16,105 nt of DNA from Podila epigama (GCA_015679605.1 JAAAVE010000608.1:1-16105), one strand, 5' to 3'; shown: positions 1 to 7,667, counted from the first letter of the stretch. Program-made: numbers and translations. The notes: generated by a model from the letters alone, not told the origin.

Positions 1-660
1 AATCATCATCATCGTCATCGTCGTCTGTAAAAGTGTGATATTCATAACAGGTTGTGCAGTTTTCTTTAAACTTACAGTGATTGTGTTGTGTTTGGGGTCT
101 GTGGGAGGTGTTGTGATGAGGGTACGTTTTGAAGTAAAAGTCTGAACTTGTGCCATCTTTTTATACTCTAGGAGGATCCAAAGGACACGATCCATCAGTG
201 CTCGCCATAAGACGCTCCAATGCTGCAATGAAAAGGTTCTGGGGCTGGGTTTTAAAAAATGACGGCGCAGACCTGTGGAAATGTTGGAAGAAACAATGCA
301 GCATTGAGTGAGAGCATCAATGCAACCTTGTGTCTTACAAACAATGCCGCCTTGGAGGAATGATAGAATGATCGAATGATAGAATGTCAGAATAGCGGAA
401 CAACTGCGGAACAACGGCAGGATGAAAAGACACCAACCGCCGGCGCAATGTACGTCATCAAGGTGCAGGTGCAAGAAGGAAAGGTACAAAATTTGGCATG
501 CATGCCAGCGTTCCATGCAACATTGCCTTTTGTTCCTTCGATGTCAGTTCTTGCACCATACTGATGAAGAATTGAGTAAGCATTGGACTGTTCACATATA
601 ATTAGGGTACGTGGGCCGGGTTTTACACCCTTGCAAGACAAATTGTTGTCTCAATTGTAG
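1..660. repeat. Diverged direct repeat, copy 1: upstream region of a beta-trefoil-like gene
   Basis: This segment aligns in order with about 1345-2010. Shared blocks include GTGATATTCATAACA (35-49 and 1377-1391), TTCTTT[A/G]AACTTACA (62-76 and 1404-1418), TCTGTGGGAGGTG (98-110 and 1461-1473), TCCAAAGGACACGAT (177-191 and 1540-1554), and a weaker tail around 420-660. Copy 2 lies directly upstream of the minus-strand secreted gene at 760-1233. By the same geometry, copy 1 should be the promoter and leader of another minus-strand family member that begins left of position 1. It keeps a minus-strand TATAAAAA (165 down to 158) and a splice-donor-like GTAAGT (75 down to 70). Small open frames inside it (such as 376-564) look like chance. 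Duplication is seen in the sequence; the outside gene is inferred. Confidence 0.75.
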
Positions 661-759
661 AAATAGAATCAAAAACTAAAAAAATGGCAAGTAAAAGAAA
701 GAAATAATAATATTTGATGACCCTTTCTTTTTATTATTGCTATTGCATCTGGCTTATTA

Positions 760-1233
760 TTAAACGCTCTCAAAGGAAAAAGACTGGGCATCAGTGCCGT
801 CAACAGGCTCAAGAAAGAGTGAAAGAGGATAGTCAGGTTGGGACCTGCGAGCTGTTATCACAAGTTGTTCGTTTGGTGTAAATATCTTGACTTTTCCTGA
901 TTCAGCAGTAGGCACTATATGCCACTTTGAGGAACTTGTGTCAAGCTCAGACGTAAACACTTCGCCGTTATGAGCGGTGAGATATAATCTGTTGCCAATG
1001 TTTCTGATGGTGTGACTTCCGTCCTGGGAGCGTTCGAGCTGCCAGCGTTCATATATGCTCGCGAAATTGTTATCAAAAGATACGGTCATGAAAGATGGGC
1101 CCCGACTAGGTGGAAAGCTTCTGGCCCAGTCATCATTATTGACGATCCTGAAAGGACCTTCTGCTGCGGACACGGTAGCAACAAGAAATACTATGGCGAA
1201 AGAAGCCAGAGACGATAAAGTGGTTCGCACCAT
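760..1233 (-). CDS. Small secreted beta-trefoil-like protein
   Basis: A 157-residue single-exon protein. Residues 1-23 form a signal peptide (MVRTTL start, hydrophobic core, VSA-A cleavage site). The mature part has a visible internal repeat. The strand RWQLERSQDGSHTIRNIGN (about 62-80) and its follow-on LYLTA align with KWHIVPTAESGKVKIFTP (about 103-120) and its follow-on LVITA, and the protein ends in QSFSFESV. This W-x-[LI] plus LxxTA pattern in about three lobes fits the beta-trefoil fold of fungal ricin-B-type lectins and mycocypin/cospin-type protease inhibitors. I cannot tell which, because no inhibitor loop or QxW sugar site is clear. No cysteines are seen in the mature part. A decayed paralogue lies at 3549-4018 in the opposite orientation. 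The start is set by the signal peptide, which the paralogue shares. A 5'-UTR intron (1241-1417) and a TATA box near 1521 are likely. Confidence 0.8.
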   Translation of the reverse strand: MVRTTLSSLASFAIVFLVATVSAAEGPFRIVNNDDWARSFPPSRGPSFMTVSFDNNFASIYERWQLERSQDGSHTIRNIGNRLYLTAHNGEVFTSELDTSSSKWHIVPTAESGKVKIFTPNEQLVITARRSQPDYPLSLFLEPVDGTDAQSFSFESV

Positions 1234-1240
1234 GCCTTGT

Positions 1241-1417
1241 CTGAATTGGTGTTTTTGTTAAAATGCTTTTTGATTTTGTAACTGGTATGTTATATTGAAC
1301 AAATTAAGAGGTGTAAATACATGTGCATAAGTGTATAATGTGACCCAAAAGTAAGATCATCATAGTCTGTACGATTGTGATATTCATAACACGTTGTTCA
1401 GTTTTCTTTGAACTTAC
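1241..1417 (-). other. Probable 5'-UTR intron of the beta-trefoil-like gene
   Basis: On the minus strand a consensus donor GTAAGTTC starts at 1417. A consensus acceptor ATTCAG ends at 1241, seven bases before the start codon. The length of 177 nt suits this genome. The donor is kept in the upstream repeat copy at 75, which supports function. In the decayed paralogue the matching acceptor reads CTCAAACAAGG instead of TTCAGACAAGG, so its AG is lost. Predicted from sequence only. Confidence 0.5.
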
Positions 1418-2010
1418 ATGGATATTTTTGTCTTTGGGATCAATGGACTGTTGTAAAGGATCTGTGGGAGGTGCCGTAGTAAGGTTAATATTTTGAGGCA
1501 CGCTAGATATGTGTGTCTTCTTTTTATACATGATGAGGGTCCAAAGGACACGATTCATTCTGAGTTTTCCATAAGACACTGCAATGCTATAATGGGGAAG
1601 AATCAAGTTCAGAGACACAAAAGGGTCAAAAAAAACAAAGGAACAGAACGTGGAATACGGGAATATTGATGGAGTGTTGGAGGAATGTTATTAATCCAAA
1701 GTGCGATACAACAGCAGGGTAAGAAAGCAATAATGGCGGGTGTGAAAAAGGAACAGCGGTAAGATGAAAAGGCAACAAGGTCAGATGCTGTAGTAGGATG
1801 CACGAAACCAAGGGTTGAGAACTGTAGAGACGTATACAACAGCAAAAATGTTGGCTTGCAGACGGCCAGGTGTTCAACTTGACGTTGCTTTTGAGCCCTT
1901 CGATGTCAGCTCTTGCATCATATTGAAGCAAAATTCATTAAGCGTTGGATGGGTCATCATGTATAAAGAACATGGGCTTGGCTTAGACTGTCGCAAGACA
2001 GGTTAGTTCT
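1345..2010. repeat. Diverged direct repeat, copy 2: promoter and leader of the beta-trefoil-like gene
   Basis: Second copy of the repeat described at 1-660, directly upstream of the minus-strand gene at 760-1233. Copies are offset by about 1341-1363 bp in their left halves, with indels. The strongest blocks surround the TATA element and the donor of the 5'-UTR intron, so these parts may be under constraint. The far half (about 1735-2010) is weaker but still collinear: AACAGCGGTAAGATGAAAAG matches the copy-1 block near 408-428, and CCTTCGATGTCAG occurs in both (535-547 and about 1897-1909). Open frames across this stretch have no recognisable product. Confidence 0.7.
1521..1528 (-). promoter_or_regulatory. 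TATA box of the beta-trefoil-like gene
   Basis: TATAAAAA on the minus strand, about 290 nt upstream of the start codon and about 100 nt upstream of the predicted 5'-UTR intron donor. The same octamer is kept at the equivalent place in repeat copy 1 (158-165). The position would give a leader whose second exon carries the start codon. Confidence 0.5.
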
Positions 2011-2660
2011 GCCTAACCGACGAAGTGTAGTTGCAATAGCTACTGAACTTTGTCCTCAAAGAACTGTTCATTCGAATAATTGACACTTAAGCCTGCCTGA
2101 GCAAGCAATGGCTCCAGACGCTATTACCCATTGGGTCATGACGGAACCCCCCCAAGTCAGAATACATTCTAGAAGTCAACAATGATCTTCCATATGGATT
2201 AAGACAAATTCCAACTCATAAAAATGAAGACATTTTGCTACAGCCACTCGGTCAAGGATAGATGCCTTATCACGCTTTAAATTTAGTGTTTTTATGATGC
2301 TTTTACACATAACATACTTTTTGGAGACATGTTTTCAAGCTCCAATAATGAGAAAAAGTACCCCTATAATAATAATCCATCCCTGCGGCAATCTGCCATG
2401 GCAGATGCCTTGTGGTGACGAAAGTGTTTATGGAAGATTATGTGAAGATTAAAAGAATGTATACTAGTAGTAAAGAGTTTGCTCGAGTTTATATTGCGTT
2501 TTGTCCAAATTTCTAAATGCTTGAAGGAGATTAAAAAAAAAAGTGTTAAGAATCCATTGTTAGTCCGCAAGTAAACTTACCACGCGTTAATAATTACTAG
2601 CAACATCACATAAGGGTTCCCTTACAGTTAATGACCAAAGTAACGCAGAACTCACTCGGG
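2011..2660. other. Intergenic stretch without a recognised gene
   Basis: AT-rich sequence between the repeat and the 3' end of the small secreted peptide gene. The longest open frame (68 codons, minus, 2364-2570) has no signal peptide, no recognisable domain and biased low-complexity content, and I do not call it. No transposon ends or inverted repeats were noticed. Confidence 0.6.
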
Positions 2661-2915
2661 TTAAACAACAGCAGTGAGATCGTTAAGAACGTTTACGTTC
2701 TTAATAATATCAACGCTAGACTGGTCTGAATTGTTCTGCTGGGCGTTATTCTGGACACCCTGGCTGTGACTCACAGCAGCCTGCTGATTCCCAATATTAT
2801 TGTTCAGGTTTTGTGCGGCGAGTCCTATGAGTTGAACATTATTTCCCACCAAGACGGGGACAGGTACAGCGTCGATAGCGACAATTGCAATGAGAAGAAT
2901 AGCTAGAAATTTCAT
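2661..2915 (-). CDS. Short secreted Asn/Gln-rich peptide, unknown function
   Basis: Starting at the ATG at 2915-2913 gives 84 residues. The first 16 form a clear signal peptide (MKFLAILLIAIVAIDA), followed by VPVPVLVGNN. The mature peptide has a hydrophobic head (about 17-33) and an N/Q-rich middle (AQNLNNNIGNQQ and QNNAQQNN), with a V/I-rich end. It has no cysteines, so it is not a hydrophobin or a disulfide-rich effector. An upstream in-frame ATG at 2957 would bury the signal sequence and falls inside the predicted 5'-UTR intron, so the internal start is preferred. I do not recognise a family. The alternation of beta-prone and N/Q segments resembles self-assembling surface peptides, but that is only an impression. 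It sits between two paralogues of the secreted beta-trefoil-like family. Confidence 0.7.
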   Translation of the reverse strand: MKFLAILLIAIVAIDAVPVPVLVGNNVQLIGLAAQNLNNNIGNQQAAVSHSQGVQNNAQQNNSDQSSVDIIKNVNVLNDLTAVV

Positions 2916-2921
2916 TTTACA

Positions 2922-3000
2922 CTGAGATATTTGCAAAGCGTTTAGTTTCTTGAACAATGAACAGCGACTAGCAATTAGTATAACACAAGTAAACTCTTAC
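2922..3000 (-). other. Probable 5'-UTR intron of the short secreted peptide gene
   Basis: Minus-strand donor GTAAGA at 3000, a TACTAAT branch-site-like motif near 2980, and acceptor ATCTCAG ending at 2922, six bases before the start codon. The length of 79 nt is normal for fungal introns. It removes the alternative upstream ATG at 2957. Confidence 0.5.
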
Positions 3001-3079
3001 GGTGGTTCTTGAATGTTGAAAGTGTTTGGTTTTTTGTGATATGTGTGTGAATTGATGGGCCATGCTTGGGAATCACCAC

Positions 3080-3088
3080 TTTATATAC
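3080..3088 (-). promoter_or_regulatory. TATA box of the short secreted peptide gene
   Basis: The minus strand reads TGTATATAAAG across this site, about 165 nt upstream of the chosen start codon and about 80 nt upstream of the predicted 5'-UTR intron. It lies right beside the purine-rich tract at 3091-3283. Confidence 0.5.
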
Positions 3089-3090
3089 AG

Positions 3091-3283
3091 GATATAGGAA
3101 GAAAAGAAGGAGGAAACAAAAGGTCAAGAAAAGAAATCAAGGAAAAGGGACTAAGGGACTCAAGAAAAGAATCAAAGGAAAAGGGACAAAGGGACTCAAG
3201 AAAAGAATCCAAGGCTACCAGAAGAAATCAGGGATCAAGTCAAAAAATCCAGGAGTTTCTCGTTCAAAAAAAAAAAAAATAGA
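3091..3283 (+). repeat. Purine-rich tract with a 35-36 bp tandem repeat
   Basis: The + strand is strongly A/G-biased for about 190 nt and ends in a run of 14 A. Inside it a unit of about 35-36 bp occurs twice (about 3135-3170 and 3171-3206). Its core is AAGGGACTCAAGAAAAGAA, and partial units flank it. The Lys/Arg-rich open frames read through it are a by-product of composition. It lies immediately upstream of the TATA box of the short secreted peptide gene, where polypurine/polypyrimidine DNA may exclude nucleosomes (inference). Confidence 0.75.
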
Positions 3284-3548
3284 TGTTTTTTTACCACACG
3301 GTTGCAAGTAAGGGTGAGGGTTCACAGGCAAGCAAGGTCATGATTACGCTTTCAGACGAGGCATCTGCGATGAGAGCAATATGCCTTTTGCCGAAATCTT
3401 CTCAATACTACGCACGTCTTCACATCTTTTCAATTGTGCAGAAGCTGAACTTGCATGCCCAAAAGTGCTGGTAGCCACAAAGTTGTTGCAATTAATACTC
3501 ACAGCTTACATTTAGTATTAAACAAAGACACATTCACTCAAACAAGGC
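3284..3548. other. Upstream region of the decayed paralogue
   Basis: The final 40 or so nt resemble the leader of the intact paralogue: CAAACAAGGCATGGTACGGA against CAGACAAGGCATGGTGCGAA. Further upstream no clear match to the duplicated promoter was seen. The 63-codon open frame at 3283-3474 has no recognisable feature. Confidence 0.5.
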
Positions 3549-4018
3549 ATGGTACGGACCACATTATTATCATCTCTGGCTTCATTCGCCATAGTACTTC
3601 TTGTTGCTACCGTGCTATGTCCGCAGGACCGGGTTATTTCAAGTTCTACAATGGTCAATGATGAGCCAAAAGCCTTGCACCTACTAGCGGTCATTCTCCT
3701 CCCCCTCATGGTCGTCACTTTTGATAATGGATTCGGGAGCATCAATGAACAATGGAAGCTCGACAGATCCTTGGATGGAAGTTACACCATCAAAAAATCA
3801 TGGCAACGGACTCTTTTTTCACCTCTAGTAACAAGGAAATATTTACGTCTCAGTTTGATACAAGACCCTCATAGTGGCATGGAGTGCTTGTAAACGACGG
3901 AAAAGTCAAGACTAAAACACTAGACGAACGTTATGTCATAACAGCTCTCCGTCCCTTGCTTGACTATCCAGCTTCCCTCTTTCTTCGGTCAGTGAAGCTC
4001 TGTTGTTTTCGTTTTTAA
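3549..4018 (+). pseudogene. Decayed paralogue of the secreted beta-trefoil-like gene
   Basis: The start matches the intact gene at 760-1233 nearly residue for residue (MVRTTL, SLASFAIV, LVATV). Similarity then jumps between frames. After LVATV the match continues in another frame (SAGPGYFKF against SAAEGPFRI). It returns to the first frame by about 3710 (VTFDNGFGSINEQWKLDRS against VSFDNNFASIYERWQLERS). Another shift near 3797 precedes EIFTSQFDT (EVFTSELDT in the intact copy). Late blocks such as RYVITA and DYPASLFL are recognisable, but a stop codon at 3872-3874 interrupts that frame. With at least three frame changes and one stop, it cannot make the family protein. The 5'-UTR splice acceptor also appears lost. 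It is on the opposite strand to the intact gene. Confidence 0.85.
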
Positions 4019-4680
4019 GCCTGTTGAATAATGAGCTGTTTAGGGGAGAACATGACAATTAGCAACAATAAAGGAGGACCTTTGAATGTCATGGTTTCTT
4101 TCAATTATCCCTGTTTTTTAACTGCTCGCCACTTTATCGTTATTGATTATCTTTACAATGGGGCGTGGAGTTTTTTGAATATGCTCATTCACTTGTCAAG
4201 ACATAGAAAGATGGGGCCAGCCTCACACTGCAACCCTCAGCAACTACGATAACCTGCGAGTCAACATGTTGTTTGTCTTGAAGGGCGCGTTCACAAAGGA
4301 TGTCGCTTTTTCTTCCTGCAAGCTGCCTTGGAGGACGCGTGAGTACATAACAAAGCACTAGGGATGGCGCTCCAAAGACATGAGACGATTCTTCTACTCC
4401 GTGTCATGCCAACATAACGAGGACGCGAGAGAGTGCAAATTTGAGCCTTCATCACGCAATGTTCCAACGTTATTGAACTGCATCATCACAGCAAACACAG
4501 CAAACACAGTAAACAGTTTTCACGGAGGAGTATCCGTTGTTTGAATTCATTCAACTAGTGTGAGGACAATATGTTACTGGCTCGGCCGCCAGCCTACCCA
4601 GTCTTTATAGTAGTAGTGATTTTAAAAAGATGGCGATAGTATGGTGACGGAATTGGCTAGGCCAACGGAACATGGCTGCC
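4019..4680. other. Intergenic stretch, possible unidentified coding remnants
   Basis: No gene is called. Two overlapping + strand open frames, 4031-4252 and about 4178-4354, have protein-like composition (for example NMLFVLKGAFTKDVAFSSCK in the second). They match nothing I recognise, have no clear start for the second part and are interrupted by stops. They could be relics of another secreted gene. A short direct repeat of AGCAAACAC occurs near 4490-4510. Confidence 0.35.
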
Positions 4681-5163
4681 CTACAGATACACTCCATCGT
4701 CCTCGGTCGTCGTTGGTGGCGTTGAAACGGATGATTGGACGTCTGTTACACTGGGTGGTGCATGTGTGTCGTGGGGTGTTGTTGAGGTAGCGTGTTCGAC
4801 AGATCCAAGACTGCCAACGGACGCGTCAGTCTCGATACCACCTTCACTGTTACGTTTCTGTTGAATGACTCGTTTGAGAGCCACGCATGTTGCCTCGTAC
4901 TTGCGAATCACCTCTTCGTTTTCTTTGATCGCGAGCACAAACTCTGGGTCTGGCGAACCACCCACTGTTTGTGCTTCCTCTTCAATAAACGCGTTGATTT
5001 CGGTATTGGACTTGGAGAGGGCCTGTACTGCCCGCTCAAGGCGAAACAGCTCCTGTTCAAGGGATGCTAGATCGAGCTCTAGAAGGATCTTTTCGAGGGA
5101 CTCGGGTGTGGTGGACTGGTAGAGCTGGCCGAATGCTGCAGGTGGTGCAATAATGGCTGACAT
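4681..5163 (-). CDS. TMA17: Tma17/Adc17-like proteasome assembly chaperone
   Basis: A 160-residue intronless protein. Residues about 20-60 and 78-106 form two helical coiled-coil-like segments. They share the yeast Tma17 layout: an L-E-x-E leucine-rich helix, a central SNTEINAFI (SNARLGKYI in yeast), a linker, then IKENEEVIRKYE (VRENEIVLNNYN in yeast). A Ser/Thr-rich tail (about 107-155) ends in DDGVYL, similar in style to the hydrophobic C-terminus of Tma17. In yeast Tma17 (Adc17) binds Rpt6 and helps pair it with Rpt3 during assembly of the proteasome regulatory particle, and it is stress-induced. The same role here is inferred from weak but collinear similarity. The gene is head-to-head with FANCL (355 nt between start codons). 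A classic PACE box (GGTGGCAAA) was not seen upstream. Confidence 0.7.
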   Translation of the reverse strand: MSAIIAPPAAFGQLYQSTTPESLEKILLELDLASLEQELFRLERAVQALSKSNTEINAFIEEEAQTVGGSPDPEFVLAIKENEEVIRKYEATCVALKRVIQQKRNSEGGIETDASVGSLGSVEHATSTTPHDTHAPPSVTDVQSSVSTPPTTTEDDGVYL

Positions 5164-5518
5164 GGTTCTAGGTTGCTTGTGTATTGGTGAACAGCGGAGA
5201 GTGTGAGGGAGAATGATCGTCTATTCGTATGCGTTTATCTTTTGCTCAAGTTGAGGTGAGCAATAGTGAATGTGAGTGAAAGTGAGTGAAAGTGAGTGAA
5301 AGTGAGTGAATGAGGGTGAATGTGAGTGTGAATGTGAGTGTGAGTGTGAGCGTGAGTGAGAGTGTGAATGTGATTGAAAATGATTGAATGTGAACGAATA
5401 AATGAGTGGTGGGTGGACATGAAGAGAGTATTTTTTTATTGAGGGTGCTCAAAACAAAAGGTTGATTCTTTGCTTTACTCATTGGACAAATCCGACATCA
5501 CCGTGACATGTGAATGAA
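5164..5518. promoter_or_regulatory. Shared divergent promoter of TMA17 and FANCL
   Basis: Only 355 nt separate the two start codons, so both transcripts must start here or nearby. The centre is occupied by the GTGA-type repeat (5252-5400). The FANCL side contains short upstream ATGs. No convincing TATA box was seen on either strand, which suits housekeeping genes. Confidence 0.6.
5252..5400 (+). repeat. GTGA-rich simple repeat in the divergent promoter
   Basis: Degenerate repeat built from GTGAGTGAAA decamers (cleanest at about 5272-5310) and GTGAATGTGAGT variants. The + strand has no C at all from 5262 to 5350, an extreme strand bias. Open frames across it (His/Thr-rich or Leu/Thr-rich on the minus strand) are artefacts of the repeat. 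It probably lies in the 5' UTR or promoter of TMA17. Confidence 0.85.
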
Positions 5519-5543
5519 ATGTTGGAAGCTTTCCCGCTGCTGA
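5508..5543 (+). promoter_or_regulatory. Start-stop and overlapping upstream ORFs at the FANCL start
   Basis: Reading + strand: ATG at 5508 is followed at once by TGA (a start-stop element). A second ATG at 5514 opens a nine-codon frame that ends at TGA 5541-5543, overlapping the FANCL start at 5519 out of frame. If the mRNA begins upstream, ribosomes would meet two decoy ATGs within 11 nt of the true start. Confidence 0.55.
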
Positions 5544-7601
5544 CACAATGGAGCACAGGACCTGACATCTACCATGGCTTCATCACTGTCCTCGTAAATA
5601 ACACATACTTTGAGTGTTGATCATGTATACTATCGAATTTGGGGGGGATACCTTTTCATTCACGTCGAGTTCATTAACGTCGAGTGTCTGTTTTGTTTTG
5701 GGCGTCTATTAGGACCAAGAATTTGAAGTCTGCATCGAACTCTCTGGACATGGACAGGGCGGGTCAACTTCCTCTAGCAAACAGCAAGCAAACAGGGTTG
5801 AAGGAAGGTTCGGCGCACTCTCTGGTTCAGTTGAACTCATGGAGGTTCTTGCAGGAAAAGAAAGGCTACTGCAGCAGGTAAAGAATGACTGACTGCAGTT
5901 CCATATGGTTCCATTGGCAATGTTGCATGGGAATCATTTATACTCACACTTTCAATTCATTCCATTGTATCAAATAAGAAAATGGAAGTGGCCATGGACG
6001 TGAATAGCTTCCTCGTTGAACTTGTCGATATCATGGTACTGTCTACACATGTATTGCTTCAGGGACCAAACACGTCATGAACAAAAGGGACCACCTATCA
6101 CTCACACTCATTTACTTTATTTACTAGGAAACGATTCTTAGCTCAGACGCGCAAAAAAGAAACCAAGAGCCGCCAGTAGCATACTGGACGCATATCATGG
6201 AGCAACTGGATACTGTAGGCTGGGAGCGAGTCGTGCACATGGAGCCGAATATGACAACGATTCAACTTGAAATCATGGATGGGCAGGGGCGCCAGCATAT
6301 TATGACCGTCTGTTTCCCACCAGGATATCCAGCGGTTCCCTTTACTGTGGACCCTCTAGTCATACCCCCAATCGATTCTGCCAGTAGTGGAAACACCAGC
6401 TTGGATCCCAAGCATGTGCAGTACTCAAACAGGTTGACTTTGCCAGACGGTTCAAGTCTCTATGACGCCATAATCCAGACTGAGAAGGTAAGCTTCAGCT
6501 TCAGCTCCACAGCCATGTTTTGTCCAATACACCATCCTGCTTTGTTGACTCCTGCTGACGACACATGTCGTTTGTATCATTGTAGAAGCTGGATTTATTT
6601 CAAGACTTTTGGAACGTCATGCAGGATTTTGACACCAACACTTGGGTCATTGACCCAGAGAAACCAACGCGAACCGATCGTGTCCGGCGATGTGCACTAG
6701 GTAACTACCATTAAAACATGGCTCCATTCGCGATCTAATATGGCTGACAGACACCACCACGACTCTCAGCTCCTGACTTTGTTTGTTTTTCTACTCTTTA
6801 GGTAAACATTGCTCGATTCAGATCAACATAGACCCACTTTCACCACGCATGGTCCCCGAGACTCGGCTATTTGGTCCAGCAGCCGTCGTAGAACCTCTTC
6901 GGACTAAATTATACAATAACATCTCTTTATGGTAACAAAACACAGTCATGAATGCGCAAAGGTGCACTTGAGAAAAATTGCACAACGCATCCATGATCCT
7001 TACACATCTCATGTTTTTTTCTGCTACACCCTTCGCCCATTGCAATACGTAGGGACGAGACAAAGTTGCCGCGTGAGAATTTGGAGAAACTATTGGAGCT
7101 CGAGGATGGATTTCCATCGCCCATTTCTACTTCGAAAGAGGATATGCAAATCGAGTGTGGAATCTGTTATTCGTTCAGGTATGATGGTCAAGTTCCCGAT
7201 CAAATTTGCGGGCACTCGAAATGCCAACGACCTTATCATCGAGTGTGTCTTTACGAGGTAATACCCAACTGGTGTCGACAAAAGCAGCTTTTTTTACGTT
7301 TGCGTTACGCACGATGAGAATGACATGAACTGACATTATCACATTTTTTTCAACGTTATTGTCGATATTGTCGGTATCACATAGTGGCTCCGATCCCTGC
7401 CAACCACGCGCCAAAGTTTCCATACGCTTTTTGGTCAGTGCCCATACTGCAACGAGGTAAAGATTTTTTTGTTTAATAGAAAAAAGTTGTCAATCCATAA
7501 CATGAAACTGAAAAGTGTCGCAAAAAAATCATTATGACTGAGCTGGTATGTTCTATCTTTGGGCCTTTTAGACTATCACTACGACTGCCCCAAAGTCGTA
7601 G
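5519..7601 (+). CDS. FANCL: FANCL, E3 ubiquitin ligase of the Fanconi anaemia pathway (9 exons)
   Basis: Exons 5519-5593, 5713-5877, 5979-6035, 6128-6487, 6586-6700, 6802-6931, 7053-7257, 7385-7456 and 7572-7601 join in frame to 402 residues (human FANCL has 375). The N-terminal ELF-like part has DIYHGFITVL, like human TVYEGFISAQG. The UBC-RWD region (about 105-300) carries LDTVGWERVV, FWNVMQDFDTNTWVIDPEKP and INIDPLSPRMVPE. The C-terminal RING has ligands C336, C339, C353, C358, H363, C366, C388 and C391. It includes VPDQIC and CLYEWLRSLPTTRQSFHTLF, almost as in human. I338, Y340 and W370 match the UBE2T-contact positions. FANCL with UBE2T monoubiquitinates FANCD2-FANCI in the nucleus at DNA interstrand crosslinks. 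An in-frame TGA at 5504 fixes the first possible ATG as 5519. Least certain are exon 3 (acceptor AATAAG) and the first intron, but both keep phase and homology. Confidence 0.93.
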
Positions 7602-7647
7602 ACATGAAATGTAACCTAGGATGGACATCAAGTTGCTGTTCTAGAGG

Positions 7648-7667
7648 AATAAACCTGGCGAAATAAA
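7648..7667 (+). terminator. Candidate polyadenylation signals of FANCL
   Basis: Two AATAAA hexamers, at 7648-7653 and 7662-7667, lie 47-66 nt past the FANCL stop and before the 3' end of the convergent Nudix gene at 7688. Cleavage downstream would put the FANCL mRNA end inside the last exon of its neighbour. Confidence 0.5.

Noticed and set aside
1304-1931. Several overlapping minus-strand open frames (104, 78 and 101 codons)
   Set aside because: They lie in the duplicated promoter/leader of the beta-trefoil-like gene, overlap each other and have no counterpart preserved in frame in copy 1.
2661-2957. Longer 98-codon form of the short secreted peptide starting at 2957
   Set aside because: It places 14 polar residues before the signal sequence, and its ATG falls in a predicted 5'-UTR intron; the ATG at 2915 gives a clean signal peptide.
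3043-3311. Lys/Arg-rich open frames resembling basic, ribosomal-like proteins
   Set aside because: The composition comes from the purine-rich tandem repeat; similar frames exist in two phases and no family motif is present.
5235-5482. Open frames of 61 and 78 codons on the minus strand, His/Thr-rich and Leu/Thr-rich
   Set aside because: They are translations of the GTGA simple repeat in different frames; no domain and no independent start support.
5684-5881. 65-codon + frame MSVLFWASIR...
   Set aside because: The adjacent frame carries FANCL exon 2 (starting DQEFEVCIEL), which fits homology and splice phase; this frame runs into the intron.
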